Assembly: GCA_036822015.1 (NCBI GenBank)
Contig: DAISIL010000028.1
Location: 1 to 39,655, forward strand
Direction: 5' to 3'
From: DAISIL01 sp036822015
GTDB lineage: Bacteria; Bacteroidota; Bacteroidia; Cytophagales; Bernardetiaceae
DNA: 39,655 nt
This document shows, piece by piece, positions 17,303 to 25,693 of this stretch. Positions within the stretch are counted from its first letter, which is position 1; each line of letters begins with the position of its first letter. The notes below the pieces were generated by a model. That model was given only the letters and a program-made list of their open reading frames with translations. It did not search any database and had not been told where the DNA came from. The position numbers and the translations under genes were made by a program.

Positions 17303-17378
17303 TTACGTAGATATTACCATGAATTGTATCATACTGCATTTAGTCCTGTAATGAAAACGTATTTTTATCTTCAAAAAA

Positions 17379-18449
17379 ATGACCTTTGTCAGGATGAACA
17401 ATGACTTTCTGCCTACGGCATTACTGGTGAGTGTCTTGAAGCCTTCAACGGATGTACGTACCCGTCGGCTATCGGAACTTTTTGAGGGCTATGCAGTCGT
17501 TTGTGTGGGCGGAGATGGTTTTGGGCGTTTGTCGATGCGTCGGTGGCTTTCTAACCTACGTTCGATCAAGCTATTATGGCGGTTACGTAAGCGCGTGCGT
17601 GTATTGGTGATCCAGACTGCCGAGCTGCTTCCGGTGGCTGCTCTGGCTCAACGGCTGGGTATTTATGTGATCTACGACGTTCAGGAAAACTACCGCAAAA
17701 ACGTTCATTATCAGTCCGTTTATCCCCGATGGATGAAGGGTCTTTTGTGTGGATTGGTTGCGTATTTGGAGTGCCGCCCGTGGGTCGATCAGTATTGGCT
17801 TGCCGAGGAGAGCTATGCCGAGGAGTTGCCTTTCCCGAAGGAAAAAACTCAGGTAGTCGCCAACAAAACCACCCTCTCTCCTCGTCCATCTCCTCCTACC
17901 CAACGCCAACACCTGGTCTTGCTCGGCACCTTCAGTCCGCACTATGGCACTCGGGAGGGGATCGCTTGGGTAGAGGCTTTGCGCCGCTTCGATGCCCGCT
18001 ATACGCTCACCATCTGCGGTCATTGCCCCGATGCGCGTTATCGGCAGGAGCTATACACCCTCTTGAAGGCACAAGCGGGAACCACAGAAGTCCAGCTTTC
18101 GGCGGTGCCACTCCCGCATGAGGTCTTGCAAGCTGCCCTCGGCAAGGCTGACTTTTTGCTCCTGCCCTATCGCCCCAACGCCAGCACGGCACGCTGCCTG
18201 CCGAGCAAGTTTTTTGAGGCCCTGGCTTGGCAGATTCCGATGATCGTCCAGGAAAACAGTTTTTGGCAAGCCTACCTGTCCCCTTACTCGGCTGCCGTTT
18301 TTGTGGATTTTGGGCAGATGCCTAATTTGGCGGTTCACGATAGGCTTCAAAACTATGTTTTCTACCCAACAGCCCCGCCCCCATCTGCTTATGCCTGGGA
18401 GATAGAGAAAAGCAAAGTCATCAAGCATTGGCTGCTCGATACACTTTGA
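17379..18449 (+). CDS. GT4-like glycosyltransferase
   Basis: A 356-residue protein with the two-domain GT-B pattern. The N-terminal half is a Rossmann-like region (VSVLKPSTDVRTRR, then IYVIYDVQENY). The C-terminal half begins near residue 185 (LVLLGTFSPHYG, where GT4 enzymes have their second domain) and ends with a donor-site region containing LLLPYRPN and SKFFEALAWQIPMIV, the place of the EX7E motif in GT4 enzymes. Membership is fairly clear but the sugar donor and acceptor are not. ATG 17379 is used; ATG 17394 is a plausible alternative. It overlaps the convergent GluQRS gene by 29 bases (18421-18449). No other polysaccharide genes are adjacent; the GT2 gene is 1.4 kb away on the far side of the oxidoreductase. 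Confidence 0.8.
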   Translation: MTFVRMNNDFLPTALLVSVLKPSTDVRTRRLSELFEGYAVVCVGGDGFGRLSMRRWLSNLRSIKLLWRLRKRVRVLVIQTAELLPVAALAQRLGIYVIYDVQENYRKNVHYQSVYPRWMKGLLCGLVAYLECRPWVDQYWLAEESYAEELPFPKEKTQVVANKTTLSPRPSPPTQRQHLVLLGTFSPHYGTREGIAWVEALRRFDARYTLTICGHCPDARYRQELYTLLKAQAGTTEVQLSAVPLPHEVLQAALGKADFLLLPYRPNASTARCLPSKFFEALAWQIPMIVQENSFWQAYLSPYSAAVFVDFGQMPNLAVHDRLQNYVFYPTAPPPSAYAWEIEKSKVIKHWLLDTL

Positions 18450-19326
18450 GTAACTCATCCGCCGTATCCGCTGGCGGCACATGCAGGTAAGCCGCTACGT
18501 CGTTGAAGATGGCAGCAGGCGATACCCCCTTGGCTCTCCAGGTGTACAAAGCCGCAGCACCTTCGGATTTGGATAGCTTATTTCCAAAATCATCTTTTAG
18601 GAGCGGGTGATGTAAAAAGAATACTTTTGCACCAAAATCTGATAACTCGGGAAGAAGTCCCGACAGAAAAACCTGTGCCGCCGAGGCCAGCAACAAGTCC
18701 TGCCCCCGTACGAGCGTCGTTACGCCATAGAGACAATCATCGACCAGGGAGGCGATCATATAGGCAGGGCGTTGGTCTTTTTGTCGGACAACAAAATAGG
18801 GCATCTGCTCATGCAAGCGAATAGACTGCCGCCCTTCGTGCGTATGTGCCAAGACGACAGGCTGCCCCTCGGTGCGGATACGCCAGGCAGTTTGGGGGGC
18901 AGCAAAGCTATGGGCTTGGTGGAGACATACTCCCGTGTACAGCCCCTCGGGATGAGCCTCCCTGACTGCTCGCCGAGAGCAAGTACAGGCAAAGAGCCGC
19001 TGGTTGTTTTGTAGGGTTTGCAAATGGTGTTCATAGGTTGGGATGCGGCGGATTTGGCTGTGGTAGGTCAGAAAATCCTCTGTATCGCGGGGGCCGTAGT
19101 CCCAGTCGAGTTGGAGCCAATGGAGGGTCTGGAAGATGTCGTCGATGTATGCACGACGAACGCGGTTTTGATCCAGATCGTCGATACGCAAGCCTAACCG
19201 CCCCCCCGATGCTCGGGCCAGGAGCCAGGCCAGCACAAAAGAAAACGCATTACCCCGATGCAAAAAACCCGAAGGCGTGGGAGCATAACGGGTGTGATGC
19301 ACAAAATCACTAAAAAAGTATGGCAT
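18421..19326 (-). CDS. gluQ: Glutamyl-Q tRNA(Asp) synthetase
   Basis: A 301-residue truncated glutamyl-tRNA synthetase homologue that attaches glutamate to the queuosine at position 34 of tRNA(Asp). It lacks the anticodon-binding domain, as expected for GluQRS. The class I signature is TPSGFLHRGN (residues 17-26; HRGN in place of HIGH) and the second is KLSKS (250-254). A CTC...Y...C zinc site lies between (CTCSRR, then LYTGVC). ATG 19326 begins the homologous part (MPYFFSDF) and avoids the poorly conserved extension up to 19374. A G7 run lies in the coding strand near residues 40-42. The stop lies 29 bases inside the facing glycosyltransferase gene. Confidence 0.92.
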   Translation of the reverse strand: MPYFFSDFVHHTRYAPTPSGFLHRGNAFSFVLAWLLARASGGRLGLRIDDLDQNRVRRAYIDDIFQTLHWLQLDWDYGPRDTEDFLTYHSQIRRIPTYEHHLQTLQNNQRLFACTCSRRAVREAHPEGLYTGVCLHQAHSFAAPQTAWRIRTEGQPVVLAHTHEGRQSIRLHEQMPYFVVRQKDQRPAYMIASLVDDCLYGVTTLVRGQDLLLASAAQVFLSGLLPELSDFGAKVFFLHHPLLKDDFGNKLSKSEGAAALYTWRAKGVSPAAIFNDVAAYLHVPPADTADELLKVYRAANA

Positions 19327-19483
19327 CTGAACCGTTTTTTTGTATATTTGAAGCAAACAGAAGGTAAAATCCAAAGAAGTCAGTTTACCCTGGTTTGTTC
19401 ACAAAAGAAACACATCAGGACGACTATGTTGGCTGTTTTTTTGCTTTCTTTTTACAAAAAAACAAAACCCCTCCCGCTCGCCC

Positions 19484-20980
19484 ATGGATGCCCAGGAAAT
19501 CGCCCGCGTACTCTCCCCCAAACAAAAAGCCCTTGCCGTCAATTTAGCCCCCAAAGTTTACGGCTCCTTTGCCGAAATTGGCGCGGGGCAAGAGGTAGCC
19601 CAGCACTTTTTTAATGCCGGTGCCGCCTCTGGTACAATCGCCAAGACGATGTCTGCTTATGACATGAAGTTTAGTGATGCCATTTATGGTGCCGAAGAAA
19701 GCGGACGCTATGTCTGCGAACCACGGCTACACCGGATGCTCCACAAGGAATACGACTTGTTGGAGATTCGCCTCCGTGAAGAACGCCCCGACACTGCTTT
19801 TTTTGCCTTTGCCAATACCATCGAAACCCTCAACTACCACAAAACCAACCGAGGACACGGCTGGATTGGATTGCGGTTTCAGATCGACCCTACACAAGCC
19901 CCCAACGACGTGATTATGCACGTCAATTTGTTGGATAACCACCGGCATCTACAGCAGGAAGCCTCCGGGCTATTAGGGGTAAACCTGATCTTTGGTTGTT
20001 ACAATTATTACCAGGATATTGATCGTTTGTTGCTTTCCATGCTCGAGAATGTCTCCCGTGATCGGGTAGAAATTGATATGTTTCGGGTGAGCGGACCGGC
20101 CTTTGAAGATGTTGATAACCGTATCGTAAGCCTCAAACTCGTCAAGAATGGGATGTCCAATGCCAGTATGTTCGGCCCCGATGGCTATGTACAACAGCCT
20201 TCGGAGGTCTTGTACAAGAAGAACATCCTGGCCCTGCGCGGGCGGTTTCGTCCCGTTACCCACGTTAATATGGATATGCTCGAGCAGGGGTACGAGATGT
20301 TCATCAAGGAGCAAGACGTAGATCCCTCAAAAGTGATCCGCCTAGCCGAACTGACCCTCAACAACCTCAGCATGGAGGCCGGAGATATTGATGAGCAAGA
20401 CTTTTTGGATCGGGTCGATATTTTGTGTTCGTTGGGCTGTACCGTGATGATCTCGAACTACCACGAGTATTATCGCTTGATTGAGTATCTGTCCGCCTTT
20501 ACGCGCCAACAAAAAATCGGTATCGTCCTGGGGGTATTCAATCTGGCCGATATCTTCAAAGAAAAATTTTATAGCAACCTCAACGGAGGTATCCTCGAAG
20601 CCCTCGGACGGCTCTTTGGCCACAACGTCAAACTCTTCGTTTATCCCTCCCGCGTGCCGGGCCGCCGCGAGATTATCGACAAGGACAACCTCGAACTCCC
20701 CGATCAGCGTATGGGGCATCTCTATCAGTTCTTGACCGCCAACGATAAGTTTGAAAACATCCAGGGCTTCAACGAAAACATCTTACACATCTACTCCGAC
20801 TACGTCCTGGCACTGATTCGTTCCAATGCCGCTGGCTGGGAACAGATGCTGCCACCCATTGTAGCCCAGGCAATCAAAGAACGCTGTTTGTTTGGACTGC
20901 CATGCAGTACGGAGGAACTCAACAAAGCCCAAAGCGAACGCCAACAGAAAGCAAAGCAGTTTTCGGAACAGAACGCCTAA
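19484..20980 (+). CDS. Conserved protein of unknown function (FAEIGAGQEVA family)
   Basis: A 498-residue soluble protein with no signal peptide or TM segment. It has very conserved-looking blocks: SFAEIGAGQEVAQHFF near residue 27, then SGTIAKTMSAYD, FANTIETLNY, and GHGWIGLRFQ near residue 123. I recall similar proteins in many Bacteroidota and some cyanobacteria that carry inconsistent product names such as 'TonB-dependent receptor' or 'nicotinate-nucleotide adenylyltransferase'; neither fits the sequence, as there is no barrel and no nucleotidyl transferase HxGH motif. The C-terminal 30 residues are charged and helical. The gene is single, with a 157-base upstream region that contains a TATATTTG box (19343-19350) without a matched -33 element. 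Function remains unknown. Confidence 0.8.
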   Translation: MDAQEIARVLSPKQKALAVNLAPKVYGSFAEIGAGQEVAQHFFNAGAASGTIAKTMSAYDMKFSDAIYGAEESGRYVCEPRLHRMLHKEYDLLEIRLREERPDTAFFAFANTIETLNYHKTNRGHGWIGLRFQIDPTQAPNDVIMHVNLLDNHRHLQQEASGLLGVNLIFGCYNYYQDIDRLLLSMLENVSRDRVEIDMFRVSGPAFEDVDNRIVSLKLVKNGMSNASMFGPDGYVQQPSEVLYKKNILALRGRFRPVTHVNMDMLEQGYEMFIKEQDVDPSKVIRLAELTLNNLSMEAGDIDEQDFLDRVDILCSLGCTVMISNYHEYYRLIEYLSAFTRQQKIGIVLGVFNLADIFKEKFYSNLNGGILEALGRLFGHNVKLFVYPSRVPGRREIIDKDNLELPDQRMGHLYQFLTANDKFENIQGFNENILHIYSDYVLALIRSNAAGWEQMLPPIVAQAIKERCLFGLPCSTEELNKAQSERQQKAKQFSEQNA

Positions 20981-20989
20981 ATACCAAAA

Positions 20990-21022
20990 CTCCCTTGCCG
21001 ATACGATGTACCGACAAGGGAG
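20990..21022 (-). terminator. Terminator downstream of the lipase gene
   Basis: Arms CTCCCTTG (20990-20997) and CAAGGGAG (21015-21022) form a hairpin with further imperfect pairing inside. Read on the minus strand it is followed by TTTTGG, so it best serves the lipase transcript that ends at 21052. On the plus strand no T run follows. Confidence 0.7.
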
Positions 21023-21051
21023 CCAGAAGGAAAAAAGAACAGTTACTTATC

Positions 21052-22902
21052 TTATCGCAACAGGATCAAACGCTTAGTTTGGCGTTCGGTGCTATTGCTG
21101 ATCTCGACGATATACATGCCATTACGGAGCGAAGCCGGCGCTGTCCATTCCATCTGATGTTGTCCGGCGATATAGCTCCCCAATACTTGCTCATCGACGA
21201 CGCGCCCGCTCATATCAAAAATTCGCATCGTGTAGCGATCCGGCGTTTGGAGGGAGAGTTGGATTGTGGCCGTCCCGTTGGAGGGGTTGGGGAAAATGTT
21301 TTGCATCGCAAAACCAGCCGGAACTCGATCTAGATCATTGCCCTGGCCTTGCCCGTCGGGTACAACAGCAACGCTCGTTACAAGACTACGGCTGAAGGTC
21401 TGGCCCTCTACCTGCACGGATAGGTGATAAACGCCCGACTGCGTAGGTGCGGGTACGGTGTGCGTGAAGGTGCTGCCATTTGCCTGAAAACGAATAACTT
21501 CTGTTTCGCCCTCTTCGAGCGTACCGCGCAGGTCAGCATTGCGTTTCCAGAATCCGGTTACGCGGACAGTTTCGCCTTCAGGCATCTCCTCCAGGTCGAG
21601 GCGTAGGTGGATGGGTTCGCCCAAAGCATATACCAACTTCTCGTCGTTCAAGTCGCTACGCAACACAGCCGCTACTCCTTCGGCGTAAGTAACCATAGCG
21701 ACAAAGGGGCCATCGGCGGTGAGTTGGTAAGTACCTGCTTCGGGGTTTCGGAGTTGGTAGCCTGTCAGGTAGCCTCCCCAAAAGCGATCTTCGATACGGA
21801 TGTTATCTGCAATGGGGGCAATGCGTGCGTCGCTGTTGGCTTTGGTGAGGCGAAGATCACCGCCTTCGGAGCGTTGGCGTACTTCGATGGTAACCTCCGT
21901 AGCGTTCGCCGGAATAGTAAAGGTTTGGCTACCACGGTCTGTGGTCAAGATTTGGGTACGGCTTTTGACGATGGCGTTGGGGTTCACACGGGTAGGCGTT
22001 TGGGGGAGTTCGGGGGCGCGCATGTTGCTGCCCGGAAGTTGGGGTAAAATATTGTTCCACATGGAGCTACCAGCGGCAATATCGGAGTGATTCAGGGGCT
22101 GGCTGGGCATACTAAACGAGTTGGGGCGTTGGGTGCTGCTATACGTTACGACACCGTCATTGCGGCGTTCGGTGAAGCTCAAATACCAGCCAGGTACCCA
22201 AAGTGCGCCGTAGTAGCGGGTTCCGCCCACGACACGGAAGTCCGTAAATTGATTGTTGGGGGCATTATCGGTGATGCTACGAAAATAGCTCATCGTCCCG
22301 ACTTGTAGCTGTGCCGTCGCGTCGTTGAACTGCCCAAAAACCGCAGAGAGCCAGTTTACCCAATCACTCTGAGCCAGATCAGCCAGCGGCGTACCGAAGT
22401 GTGGCGTGCCGAGTGTGATAACGCGATCTACTTTATTGTACGCCCCGTAATGCACCAGGGCCGCGTCGGTATCTACGCCTCCTTTGCTGTGCGCGATAAC
22501 GATGACTTTGGGGACGTTGTAGGCAGCAGAGACGGTTTCGATCATGGTCTTAAACAACTGCCCGTTTTCCCAGGAGTTGCGATCCGGATAAACGGAAACG
22601 AAAGCCGTGCGGTAGCCGCTATTGTAGGCATTGGCATACATGGTGTTGCTGCCATACCAGGTAGCTGCACTAGAGGAATAGCCATGAATGAAAAGCAAAA
22701 CGGGTGCGTTCTCACCACCTGGGGGGACAGCCCCATAAAGCACCGTTCCGGGGGCAGGGCCGCCGCCATTGAAGCCACCTTCGGTACGCCCGCTGCGCAA
22801 GGCATCTGGTGTAGGTAAGGTTTCTTGGGCATACGCGCCAAAAGTGCAAGCAAAGAAGAGCAAAAGCCCCAGAAAAAGTCTGCGTAGTTGTTGATGATTC
22901 AT
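21052..22902 (-). CDS. Secreted lipase/esterase with T9SS type A sorting domain
   Basis: A 616-residue exported alpha/beta hydrolase. It has a signal peptide (residues 1-25), a GGFNGGGPAPG linker, and the hydrolase core with the oxyanion segment FIHGYSS (71-77), the nucleophile elbow AHSKGG (Ser139), a GTPHFGTPLADLA segment typical of bacterial lipases, a candidate acid in RRNDGV and candidate histidine in LNHSDI. A beta-sandwich region follows, and the last 80 or so residues are a T9SS type A sorting domain (IFPNPSNG, then MRIFDMSGRVV, ending RLILLR). It is therefore expected to be secreted through the T9SS and attached to the cell surface. Its own promoter and an operator-like palindrome lie just upstream. 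Substrate, lipid or other ester, is not visible. Confidence 0.9.
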   Translation of the reverse strand: MNHQQLRRLFLGLLLFFACTFGAYAQETLPTPDALRSGRTEGGFNGGGPAPGTVLYGAVPPGGENAPVLLFIHGYSSSAATWYGSNTMYANAYNSGYRTAFVSVYPDRNSWENGQLFKTMIETVSAAYNVPKVIVIAHSKGGVDTDAALVHYGAYNKVDRVITLGTPHFGTPLADLAQSDWVNWLSAVFGQFNDATAQLQVGTMSYFRSITDNAPNNQFTDFRVVGGTRYYGALWVPGWYLSFTERRNDGVVTYSSTQRPNSFSMPSQPLNHSDIAAGSSMWNNILPQLPGSNMRAPELPQTPTRVNPNAIVKSRTQILTTDRGSQTFTIPANATEVTIEVRQRSEGGDLRLTKANSDARIAPIADNIRIEDRFWGGYLTGYQLRNPEAGTYQLTADGPFVAMVTYAEGVAAVLRSDLNDEKLVYALGEPIHLRLDLEEMPEGETVRVTGFWKRNADLRGTLEEGETEVIRFQANGSTFTHTVPAPTQSGVYHLSVQVEGQTFSRSLVTSVAVVPDGQGQGNDLDRVPAGFAMQNIFPNPSNGTATIQLSLQTPDRYTMRIFDMSGRVVDEQVLGSYIAGQHQMEWTAPASLRNGMYIVEISNSTERQTKRLILLR

Positions 22903-22940
22903 TTGCGGTGTGTGTTTTGGATGATTGTGTAGGTAAATTT

Positions 22941-22956
22941 GTTATGCGTGCATAAC
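22941..22956. promoter_or_regulatory. Operator-like inverted repeat at the lipase transcription start
   Basis: A perfect 7+2+7 inverted repeat, GTTATGC GT GCATAAC, lies immediately after the -7 box of the lipase promoter (minus strand). At this place a bound regulator would block transcription. No regulator gene is adjacent, so the binding protein is unknown. Confidence 0.5.
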
Positions 22957-22963
22957 ATTTCTG

Positions 22964-22993
22964 CAAATGTAGTTCTTGCGCTGTTTTAACAAA
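22964..22993 (-). promoter_or_regulatory. Bacteroidota-type promoter for the lipase gene
   Basis: On the minus strand TTTG (22993-22990), 18 bases, then TACATTTG (22971-22964) matches the TTTG/TAnnTTTG consensus. Transcription would start near 22958 and leave a leader of about 55 bases. Confidence 0.65.
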
Positions 22994-23024
22994 AAGAGCG
23001 GCTAAAAAATTAACTTTATTTAAC

Positions 23025-24281
23025 TTATTTTTGCTTTCGGATCAACAATAAGACCAAAAGTGAGACCAAAAGCCCGTGCGTCAGGAGGGTAGTCAGGAGA
23101 TCGCTCGAGGTAATGGTTCCGTAAATGGGGATGATGGTCAGGGCGAGTACGAGCCAAAGTGGTGTTCCTGTCTTGACGATATGATCCAAGAGACGAATAA
23201 TGTACGCCAAAACAAAGGAGTAGATGAGTGTTCCCACAATACCCGCATGGGCATAACCCGAGCTGATGAAGCCGTTGTTGGCCCCGAGGGTGGAGTCGCC
23301 CAAATAACGCCCCACAACATAGGAAATAGGCAAGTCGTAAGGGTACTCCAAAAAGTACTTCAAGATAGAATTAGACCAGGTAACGTACTCGTTGATCGAG
23401 AAAAAATCCATGTAAGCATTCGATAAAAATGCCGGCACAAAAAATAAACGACGGATGAGCAGAGAGGAAAGAAAAATATCATTGGTGTACATGTATTGAA
23501 ACAGAGTCAGCAAAATCATCACCGAGAAAAGCCACAGAAAAGTAGAAGTGCGGGCCGGCGAGCGAGCCAAGTACCACACACCAATCACGAGTACGGGCAT
23601 TCCCAAAACTGCCTTATGTGCCGACACGCCAAAGAAAAATATCTGTACAAAAACAAACAGCAAGACATACCCATAACGGCGTTGGGAAAGAAAAAAGGCA
23701 ATCAAAAAAACATTGAATATCTTCTGTACCCAACTGTTGAGATAGGCCGCAAAACCCACGTCGGCCAGCTCTGCGTTGGTCTCCCGAAAGTCATATACTT
23801 TCTCTAAATCAAAGTTTAGGTTCGTGGCTACGCCCGTCACCAAATACCAAAGGATTAAATAAATCACCATCAGGATACAAAAGACAACAGTAAAGATATA
23901 TCCGTTTTTGTATATTGGTATAGCAATAATTTGAATTATACCAGGAATAGTCAAAAAATAAATAAAGCTATAAGATAATAACGCAACTACCACAGGAAGA
24001 ATGTCATTCTCGGCATCTAAGCCATAGTAGCTTGTCAGGGCAGCATAGTTGCCTACCAGAGCGATTAAAAAAAAATAATCTCTGACTGAACTCAAACGGT
24101 TATTGGAAAAAATCAAAAATGGCAGGTACAATAACCAGGAAATAAGGTACTGTGCCAAATCAAAGTTATAGTAAAAACCGTCATACCCGTACAGCACCTG
24201 AACGAAATAGATATATCCTGCATCCAGGCTAATTCTAAACAAAACGAAAGAGGGAACTTTTAATAGTGCCGACGGCTTCAT
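23025..24281 (-). CDS. O-antigen polymerase-like (Wzy-type) membrane protein
   Basis: A 418-residue integral membrane protein with about 10-12 hydrophobic helices and a large loop between residues about 285 and 340. The segment LGANNGFISSGYAHAGIVG near residue 345 resembles the conserved loop in Wzy/EpsG-type repeat-unit polymerases. These join undecaprenyl-linked oligosaccharide units at the periplasmic face. Family members share little sequence, so the call rests on topology and this loop. ATG 24281 is chosen because the longer frame (to 24344) would include the metK terminator. Parts of the gene, especially 23870-24200, are visibly richer in A and T than its neighbours, which is common for transferred surface polysaccharide genes. 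No other polysaccharide gene is adjacent. Confidence 0.72.
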   Translation of the reverse strand: MKPSALLKVPSFVLFRISLDAGYIYFVQVLYGYDGFYYNFDLAQYLISWLLYLPFLIFSNNRLSSVRDYFFLIALVGNYAALTSYYGLDAENDILPVVVALLSYSFIYFLTIPGIIQIIAIPIYKNGYIFTVVFCILMVIYLILWYLVTGVATNLNFDLEKVYDFRETNAELADVGFAAYLNSWVQKIFNVFLIAFFLSQRRYGYVLLFVFVQIFFFGVSAHKAVLGMPVLVIGVWYLARSPARTSTFLWLFSVMILLTLFQYMYTNDIFLSSLLIRRLFFVPAFLSNAYMDFFSINEYVTWSNSILKYFLEYPYDLPISYVVGRYLGDSTLGANNGFISSGYAHAGIVGTLIYSFVLAYIIRLLDHIVKTGTPLWLVLALTIIPIYGTITSSDLLTTLLTHGLLVSLLVLLLIRKQK

Positions 24282-24291
24282 GGGTCTATCG

Positions 24292-24330
24292 TAAAAACAA
24301 CTGGCCTGTGAGGATGGCCCACAAGCCAGT
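24292..24330 (-). terminator. Rho-independent terminator after metK
   Basis: Arms ACTGGCTTGTG (24330-24320) and CACAGGCCAGT (24310-24300) pair over 11 bp with one G-T pair and a 9-base loop, and are followed by TGTTTTT on the minus strand. Confidence 0.85.
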
Positions 24331-24350
24331 GTGTAACACATCATTACAAC

Positions 24351-25622
24351 CTATATTCCGAAAGCTGCCTTTACGGCATCCACGTAATCAAGGCGTTCCC
24401 AGGTAAAAAAGTTGAGGTCTTCGGTAGTGGTCGTGCGGACCTCCTGCAAGGTGTTGCCGTTCTGCTGGACATCAATGTAGGACAAGGTACGCGATTCGGT
24501 GTAGGGAGCGCGTCCCATATGTCCGTAGGCAGCCGCAGGTGAGAAGATGGGTTTTTTCAAGCCAAAACGCTCGACGATGGCTTTGGGACGCATATCAAAA
24601 AGTGCGCTTACTTTTTGGGCAATCTCGGCATCAGAAAGGCTCACCGTAGCCGTCCCGTAGGTGTTGATGTTGATGGACACAGGCGCACTCACCCCGATGG
24701 CATAGGCAACCTGCACCAAGACCTCACGGCACAAACCCGCCGCTACCAGGTTTTTGGCGATATGGCGGGTGGCATAAGCCGCACTCCGATCTACTTTGGA
24801 GGAGTCTTTACCCGAAAACGCGCCGCCCCCATGGGCTCCTTTGCCGCCGTAGGTATCGACGATGATTTTGCGTCCGGTCAGTCCGGCATCGCCATGCGGG
24901 CCGCCGATGACGAATTTACCCGTTGGGTTGATGTGATAAATTGTCTGCTCATCAAGGAGTTCGGGGGCAATGACACGAGGAACGACGATCTTACGCATAT
25001 CTTCGTTGATACGATCCAGCATGGCTTGTTCCTTATCAAATTCATCGTGTTGGGTGGAGACAACGATGGTATGTACCCGTGTAGGGCGGTTCTGGTCGTC
25101 GTACTGGATCGTTACCTGTGCTTTGGCATCGGGGCGCAAATAGGGCATCAAGTGCGGCTCCTCTTTGCGTATCTTTGCTAACTCCTTCACCAAACGATGG
25201 GAATAAGCCAGAGCCATGGGCATATACTCGGGTGTCTCGTCGGTGGCATAGCCAAACATCATCCCTTGATCGCCGGCCCCTTGCTCTTTGCCTTCTTTTT
25301 CATCTACCCCTTGCGCAATATCTGGCGATTGGCTGTGCAGCGTAATGATTACGCCACACGAATCGGCATCGAAACGGTACTCGGCTTCGGTGTAACCAAT
25401 ACGCTCGATGGTCTGGCGTACGATCTGTGAAACATCCACGTAAGCCTTCGTCGTAACCTCACCCGAAACTACAACTAGCCCCGTCGTTACGAGGGTTTCG
25501 CAGGCTACGCGGGAGTCTGGATCCTGGCTTAGCATCGCATCAAGGATAGCATCGGAGATTTGGTCAGAGATTTTATCGGGGTGTCCTTCGGATACAGATT
25601 CCGAAGTAAAAAGATATGACAT
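24351..25622 (-). CDS. metK: S-adenosylmethionine synthetase
   Basis: A 423-residue enzyme that makes S-adenosylmethionine from methionine and ATP in the cytoplasm. The family signatures are present: SEGHPDKISDQISDA at residues 10-24, GAGDQGMMFGYA with the hexapeptide, and GGGAFSGKD. It is slightly longer than E. coli MetK (384 aa), with additions such as the KEGKEQ stretch before GAGDQG and a longer C-terminal tail. It has a consensus promoter 38-69 bases upstream and a terminator just after its stop, so it is a single-gene unit. Confidence 0.97.
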   Translation of the reverse strand: MSYLFTSESVSEGHPDKISDQISDAILDAMLSQDPDSRVACETLVTTGLVVVSGEVTTKAYVDVSQIVRQTIERIGYTEAEYRFDADSCGVIITLHSQSPDIAQGVDEKEGKEQGAGDQGMMFGYATDETPEYMPMALAYSHRLVKELAKIRKEEPHLMPYLRPDAKAQVTIQYDDQNRPTRVHTIVVSTQHDEFDKEQAMLDRINEDMRKIVVPRVIAPELLDEQTIYHINPTGKFVIGGPHGDAGLTGRKIIVDTYGGKGAHGGGAFSGKDSSKVDRSAAYATRHIAKNLVAAGLCREVLVQVAYAIGVSAPVSININTYGTATVSLSDAEIAQKVSALFDMRPKAIVERFGLKKPIFSPAAAYGHMGRAPYTESRTLSYIDVQQNGNTLQEVRTTTTEDLNFFTWERLDYVDAVKAAFGI

Positions 25623-25659
25623 AAGATGAAAGAAATTAAGAAGTGAAAATAAAACGCAA

Positions 25660-25691
25660 CAAAGGTAAAAGATTCAAGAAGACCATCCAAA
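25660..25691 (-). promoter_or_regulatory. Bacteroidota-type promoter for metK
   Basis: On the minus strand TTTG (25691-25688), 20 bases, then TACCTTTG (25667-25660). Both boxes match the consensus with correct spacing. Transcription would start near 25655, about 33 bases before the start codon. Confidence 0.75.
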
Positions 25692-25693
25692 CA

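Noticed and set aside
24282..24344. Longer start for the Wzy-like gene
   Set aside because: It would place the metK terminator hairpin inside the coding sequence.
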